Source of the DNA: Synchiropus splendidus
Lineage: Eukaryota; Chordata; Actinopteri; Syngnathiformes; Callionymidae
Direction of reading: 5' to 3'
Assembly (NCBI RefSeq): GCF_027744825.2
Contig: NC_071347.1
Coordinates: 11,469,501-11,533,500 of the forward strand
Length of the DNA stretch: 64,000 bases
Shown: positions 59,601-64,000 of the stretch, in pieces
Numbering within the stretch: the first letter of the stretch is position 1
Layout: every line of letters begins with the position of its first letter
The notes under the pieces: model-generated
What the model was told of the DNA's origin: nothing
Database searches by the model: none
The model's input: the letters and a program-made list of their open reading frames with translations, nothing else
Translations under genes and position numbers: made by a program

Positions 59601-60905
59601 ATAAGGCCCACGCGACATCCTCAACATTTCTGCAACAATGACAGGTAATGTGTGGATAAAGTATCATGAAACAGTATTGCAGAGTTGAGGAAACAGTGCC
59701 CCAATTTTCAGAGGCCACTAGATGGCGCTCTTTGTCTAGAATTGAATTAGCCGTTCAAGTGTAACATTTGACAGCAGACAGTGGCATCTGGTGGCCTCTG
59801 ACTATCAGGACACTGTTTCATGAAACCTCAACACTGTAACTTTAATATTGAGGTGCACTAGCCTGACATGAGCTGATTCTCATGCGAGGATGACACATTG
59901 TAGAAGCAATGGCAGGATAATGAATGAACCTCACGCCACTCTTCAACTGAGAGCGCCACCTGCTGAGCTCTGAAAATGAGGACGCCCACCATAAACAGTG
60001 TAAGTGGCGCGTCATTGAACAGCGCTCCTTTGAGCGGTGGAATGTTTGTGCGGTGGCGCGGCGGATCCCTCTGTCAGGACTTGATCTGAGGCTGATGGGT
60101 GAAATGCTGCTCCTGCTGACGCTGCAGCTGAACCTTGCTCTTCAGGTAAGTGAGGCGGAGGGGAGTGAAAAACAAGATCAGGCCTGACAGTGATTTCAGA
60201 ACACAGCAGAGAACAAGTGAGGTCAAGGCTTGAACCCCGAGTTTAAAACCCACTTTACAGTTCACCTGAGTGAACGGCTTTATTCAAGTTTCAAATGCTT
60301 TTCGTGTGCAGGGGTTTCTTCTTTTGTTTTTCATTGGAGCTGTTTGTGCGTTGACATCTATCCCAATTTTTCTGTGAAGAGGGTGCGATTGCTCACCTCT
60401 GCGGGGTCCGCGGTGCAGCAGGAGTAGGGGACAGCGCAGCGCTCCAAGCTGGGGTTCTCATGTGTGCAATTAAAGTACAGATTCCAGGACCAGTCCGTGT
60501 AGCTGTTCCATCCGCAACACTTGAACTGCGGGAGAGGAGAACGGTTATTTTCAGGGCCAGCACTGTCAAGTGCATCCTGGCAGTCTGGGCCTCCCCCAGG
60601 AGGAATCCTCCCACTCGTGAGTGTGCGCATATGGAAGAGGAACGCCACATGTGGAGACCCGTGGAGACCAGGAAACACATCCTTTCATGCAGAAACGCCC
60701 AACTCGGCCCATGATCGCAAACACGAGATGTGCATTTCTGTTGTCAACCGTGGTTAAGTGTGACAGTGTGAGGGTTAAACCCACATGAGCAGGAGGCGCG
60801 GGCCTCTACCTCTTTCTGCATGTAGTCCATCAGGTTCTGGAGATCCAGGTCGTCCCTGTAGTGCACCACCGCTTTCTTCATGAACTTTCCCAGGGTCTCC
60901 TGCGC
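56573..60905 (-). CDS. tspan33: Tetraspanin, C8 subgroup, best match TSPAN33 (C-terminal half; 5' exons outside window)
   Basis: TSPAN33 belongs to the TspanC8 group, which escorts ADAM10 to the cell surface (family knowledge). Four minus-strand exons join in phase 0: 60905-60810, 60525-60397, 58045-57884, 56641-56573; 151 codons plus stop. Visible: HYRDDLDLQNLMDYMQKE; FKCCGW; NC; RC; SCC; MCG; GC, giving the eight large-loop cysteines of the C8 group; TM4 LLLVGAAALALALPQ followed by IAGIVLSQILISQIQDE; stop tga at 56573-56575. YRDDLDLQNL and VINTMCG match my recollection of human TSPAN33 more closely than TSPAN5, 14, 15 or 17. The C-terminal tail is about ten residues shorter than the human one I recall. 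Exons for TM1-TM3 were not found up to 64000. Confidence 0.88.
56642..57883 (-). other. TSPAN33 last intron
   Basis: 1.2 kb. It holds a small MITE at 56934-57066. A 123-codon minus-strand frame (57316-57687) has no recognised homology. Confidence 0.55.
56934..57066. mobile_element. Small MITE copy 2
   Basis: Inverse-ended: cctgattttcagagctc at the left and gacactgtttcatgaagctt at the right; contains ggtggcgctc and, inverted, ccacctagtggcg. Confidence 0.65.
57884..58045 (-). CDS. tspan33: TSPAN33 exon: end of large loop and TM4
   Basis: Minus-strand acceptor cctctctctggcag, donor gtatga; 162 bp, phase 0-0. Encodes SVINTMCGFSAQTLNFLQAS then KSIYAIGCADRAVLWMESHL and LLVGAAALALALPQ. Confidence 0.93.
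59661..59833. mobile_element. Small MITE copy 3
   Basis: Left gtatcatgaaacag, right gacactgtttcatgaaacct (inverse). Contains ccactagatggcgctc and inverted gtggcatctggtggcc. Confidence 0.65.
59938..59990. repeat. Small MITE fragment, copy 4
   Basis: Half element: gagcgccacctgctgagctc followed by tgaaaatgaggac; matches the right arm of copies 1-3. Confidence 0.5.
60095..60145 (+). other. Candidate first coding exon with signal-peptide-like sequence, antisense to TSPAN33 intron
   Basis: ATG at 60095 opens MGEMLLLLTLQLNLALQ and runs into a consensus donor (cttcag|gtaagt). A possible following exon at 60312 gives GFLLLFFIGAVCALTSIPIF then L and a stop at 60375. Only sequence form supports it; no homologue recognised. 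Confidence 0.25.
60397..60525 (-). CDS. tspan33: TSPAN33 exon: CCG motif of the large loop
   Basis: Minus-strand acceptor ctcctctcccgcag, donor gtgagc; 129 bp, phase 0-0. Encodes FKCCGWNSYTDWSWNLYFNC then THENPSLERCAVPYSCCTAD and PAE. Confidence 0.95.
60810..60905 (-). CDS. tspan33: TSPAN33 exon: start of the large loop
   Basis: Minus-strand acceptor cttctcggcag, donor gtagag; 96 bp, phase 0-0. Encodes AQETLGKFMKKAVVHYRDDL then DLQNLMDYMQKE. This is the first tspan33 exon seen; upstream exons should lie at higher coordinates, beyond 64000. Confidence 0.93.
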
Positions 60906-61112
60906 CTGCCGAGAAGCAACAACAGGAATATGACCCGAGTAGCGCAGCGGGGTTGTCGTGTAGAAACCCAACAGGGTTTATTCTCTTATTATTTTTGCTG
61001 TCGACTAATCGCGGTTACCTTTGTTTGGACCTATTTTGAATTTTTGTTTAACCTAAAGTTGCTTAACTCATCTCACTGTGATACTCAGACACCATACACT
61101 ATTAAACAAGTA

Positions 61113-61633
61113 CAGTGGTACCTTGGTTCTCGACCACAATCCGTTCCAGGCAGCCATTCGAGAAGCGACTTGTTTGAAATCTGAATCGATTTTTCCCATT
61201 ACAATGAATGGAAAAAGAAACAGTGCGTTCCAAGCCTTAAAAGAGGCTTTTGTAGGAGTGAATGCAGAGTGTCTGCTGCAGGTGCGCTGTTCCTCTATGT
61301 GTGTGGCCGCTGCATGTGGGAGGGGTTGCCGAGTGAGTGACGTCTCTCCAGAAGTGAAGAGGTGCCCGGTGCGTGTCCAGCTCTGAATGTGCGCTTCTGT
61401 GCAGTTTGGCTGTGACAAAGTCATAAACCAAGTAACGCTCTGTCCCAGACTCGCCTCATCCCACGTCTGCATACAGAGGCTGCGTTATACACAATAACAA
61501 AGCGTGTCGTGGGTCAGCTGATCGGTCCACACACGTTTTTTCCGGCTTTTTTCGGGGGCGTTTGAGTTCTGGATTTTTGTTCGAACTCCAATTTGTTTGA
61601 ATTCCGGGACGTTTGAAAACTGAGGTACCACTG
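61113..61633. mobile_element. TIR element copy D (internal deletion)
   Basis: 521 bp, TA on both sides (61111-61112, 61634-61635). Ends cagtggtaccttggttctcg and aactgaggtaccactg. Matches copies B and C but lacks about 190 internal bases after 61461. The minus-strand frame is still open (134 codons, 61068-61472). Confidence 0.87.
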
Positions 61634-62449
61634 TATATTAAAATAGTGACACATAATCCAACCAAATAAAGGAACAGAAATGATCATGTCTTAATGATTC
61701 CAGAGAATGTGATCTTTTCTCACTTCCTCTGAATAACAACCAGTTCTCGATGTCCATCCAGCGGCTCGTGTGTGTTTACACCAACAGCATCACAACGCAT
61801 CGACGCTCAGATTTTGACATAGACGGATTTTTGTTGTCGACGTTATCAATGACTAATCGTTGCAGCCGTAGTTTATTCCACAGACATGAGAGTCTGTAGC
61901 AGAGACATGGCGACCGCAAATGATGCTGTTTTCCAACTATATGAGGACAAATAAACAAGAAAGTGAGAATTCTACAAACTGGCACCGGCACCTCATCAGG
62001 TGTGGAAAGTTTTGTAAATAAAAAGCCACCATTTGCTCCTATGAAGTCGCGCAATATCTACGCTAAGCATGCGTCCGATGCTCGTCCCTTCTTATAGACT
62101 CGACTGCAGCACGGCCATGTTTAAAGTCCAAGCAGGACGTCGTGTGACAAATGAGCTCCATGGCGACAAACACCTCAGTTGGATGTTCAGAGACTGAACA
62201 CGGGGTCTAAAATAGAGCGCGTGGGTGGGCGGAGACGTATCAAGCGCCTGGCGTTGGTATGCCGCGAGGGTCCCGAGGATGTTTGGCCGAGTGAGGGCTG
62301 TGGAGGAGTTTGGTAATAATAAATCCATTCATGTCTCAGAGATCAATACCTGCAGCGCCTGCTAAATACGGTGCGTGTGGCTGGATAATCGCACTCCTTC
62401 ATCTGCATGTTGTAATTACACTGACGTCACTTTTTTTCCCCCCTTCAAG

Positions 62450-62574
62450 TCCTGGATTCGGTGTACATTACAAATTAAACAGGGCCGAGGAAATAAAGAG
62501 CACTATTAACATGGAGCCCAGTGTCATTATCCGAGGAAGGTTTTCCTCGCTGGACGTCTCAGAAGACAATGTGG
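62450..62574 (+). other. Candidate plus-strand exon of an unidentified gene
   Basis: Strong acceptor (tttttttccccccttcaag), donor gtgaac at 62575 (or gtgggt at 62571). One frame is open: PGFGVHYKLNRAEEIKSTIN then MEPSVIIRGRFSSLDVSEDN. Entry phase does not match the exon at 60095 directly. No homologue recognised. Confidence 0.25.
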
Positions 62575-62719
62575 GTGAACGTCACCCTCCATCCTCTTTT
62601 ATGCTCTTCCATGACTAGTCGCAATTTCAAGCCTTAGAAGTTCAGCTATAAGTCTGTTTTGATGTTATTTATCGATACTGCAACACACTAGAAAGCACCG
62701 CCTGCGGTCCTTGTTCCAA

Positions 62720-63704
62720 CACTGCAAAAAATGCTGCTCCAAATGTAAGATTTTAACACTAATACCAAGCATAAAAGTGCTTCATTTCAGTGGAATTATC
62801 TGTCCATACGTTGAGATATTTTCTTCTTGAAACAAGCCAAGCTCAGGACTAGAAATAATGAATGTGTGTAACCTAGAAATAAGCATATGGTATGCTGAAT
62901 TTTAAACAATAAATACTTAAAATGAGCCTGAAAATATATATTTTACTCATAATAAGTCTCTGTATCAAGACCAAATACGATACTGAGCACCAAGATCAAG
63001 GGAAAATGCCTGCTTAGTTTCGGTAAAATGAAGTAAATCTGAAGTTTCCTCATCATAAAAGATGGGTTTATCAATGAACATACCACAAAAAAGATAAAAC
63101 ACTCAAACTTACATTGTTACAATGTAACAGAACGCAGGTCTTCTCCACACATACTACAAACTTAAGATGCTAACTGTATTTATAAGAAAGGGAAACATGA
63201 ACACTCAACATCCCAAATAAGAACAAGACAGATAACCACACCTACCAACTACTCTAACTATCCACTTTTACACCTCAACTCTGCTGCCATAATCCTTTGC
63301 TCCTGGTTTGCTACAATACACTAAATATAAGCATGAAGCATCTGGTTTTAAGATGGTGAAATAAAGGACTGTTGGATGGTTGTATCTCGACATGCTTGGA
63401 ACTAAGAGCGATAAGAAACACTTGAATGAAGCAACACGTTTTTGTTTGATCATACGGAACAATTGATGTAAAATATCAGATTTTACCAGTTATTTACCTC
63501 ATCACAAGATTCCTTGTCTATTGTAGACAAAAAAAGATTAGGTTACGCTTGAGATAAGATTTTTGTGAAAAAGTCAAAAATAAGAAATCCATGCTGAAAA
63601 TGAACTAAATGATCCAACACTTCTAAATCTCTTCTTTTATCTTGGTAAGAATCACATCAGTGAAAGCACGTTTTCCTTAACCGTCCATGTAGCATGTCGC
63701 AGTG
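62720..63704. mobile_element. Possible long non-autonomous element with CACTGC ends
   Basis: AT-rich stretch from cactgcaaaaaatgc to catgtcgcagtg, short imperfect inverse ends. Internal sequence resembles the common fish repeat built of (T)CTTATTT / AAATAAG blocks. No clear target-site duplication; boundaries uncertain. Confidence 0.4.
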
Positions 63705-64000
63705 ACCATGAAAAGAAGTTTGTTTTTATCGATGCAAAATGCTCATAATGTCTAGAACCATGTCCTCAGCAGGCTCTTGGTGCTGGTCATCAGCTGCATG
63801 TCTTCGGAGCCAAACACCAGGAAGAAAACACTGTGATCAACGACAGTAGACTCAGGTCACCAGCACTAGACTGAGCTCCATCACGAGTGAATGGAGCTAA
63901 ACAGGTGCGGCCACTTCATGCTCATTTAAACTGCAGCCCAAATTCTTACTTTTATGGACTGACAGCACTTTTAGCCACAAATATGAAATAATGATGTCCA

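Larger units (their letters stand above)
58046..60396 (-). other. TSPAN33 large-loop intron (2.35 kb)
   Basis: Holds MITE copies 3 and 4 and a short (TA)n at 58435-58446. On the plus strand it contains the signal-peptide-like exon candidate at 60095-60145. Confidence 0.55.
60906..64000 (-). other. Upstream TSPAN33 intron(s) to the window end
   Basis: 3.1 kb. It holds TIR element copy D, a CRE-like TGACGTCA (62422-62429), a candidate plus-strand exon (62450-62574) and a long MITE-like repeat (62720-63704). No tetraspanin TM1-TM3 exon found. Confidence 0.5.

Noticed and set aside
60074..60145. Minus-strand tail KVQLQRQQEQHF... as an alternative TSPAN33 C terminus
   Set aside because: It faintly resembles the human TSPAN33 tail, but it lies upstream of the TM4 exon in transcript order, so it cannot follow TM4. 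The sequence is better explained as the reverse of a plus-strand donor site.

Overview
This is a vertebrate chromosome segment, most likely from a teleost fish. All real genes are split by GT-AG introns, the proteins read like vertebrate orthologues, the introns are short and AT-rich, and several families of small non-autonomous DNA transposons are scattered through introns. I cannot name the species. No bacterial, viral, CRISPR, rRNA or tRNA feature was found.

Three genes account for all confident coding sequence. (1) Positions 44 to about 43600, plus strand: most of MICAL3, lacking the 5' exons for the start of the monooxygenase domain. I place 36 exons: the end of the flavin monooxygenase domain, a calponin-homology (CH) domain, a nuclear-localisation-like basic stretch, an unusually exon-rich CH-LIM linker (6567-10546), the LIM domain, acidic and low-complexity exons, one 2-kb proline/serine-rich exon, charged cassette exons, and the C-terminal Rab-binding bMERB coiled coil ending at 42432. 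(2) Positions 44170-56109, plus strand: complete TTC38 in 14 exons, 466 codons plus stop. (3) Positions 56573-60905, minus strand: the C-terminal half of a C8 tetraspanin, best matched to TSPAN33; its first exons (TM1-TM3) lie beyond the window. TTC38 and TSPAN33 are tail to tail with 464 bp between coding ends, so their 3' UTRs probably overlap.

The most interesting signal is inside MICAL3. Between the CH and LIM domains eight exons (nine with one candidate) are all phase 0-0 and multiples of three, so any subset can be skipped without frameshift. Two adjacent exon pairs there (9269-9601 and 9749-10126) are a tandem duplication, each encoding an IQERA..L.S...GK unit followed by a [10 protein letters not shown] unit. 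More frame-neutral cassettes lie further on (22288, 23874, 27772, and candidates at 17326 and 32615).

The mobile fraction includes four copies of a TA-flanked inverted-repeat element with TIR CAGTGGTACCTCGGTT (33005, 38308, 53831, 61113), three of them carrying the same long antisense open frame; palindromic repeats near 30280 and 49218; a small-MITE family containing a TAGATGGCGCT core (50600, 56934, 59661, 59938); and other MITE-like repeats at 2701/40003 and 62720. I did not find a clearly new gene system. The best unexplained leads are the duplicated MICAL3 linker cassettes, a signal-peptide-like exon antisense to TSPAN33 (60095-60145), and a candidate exon at 62450.
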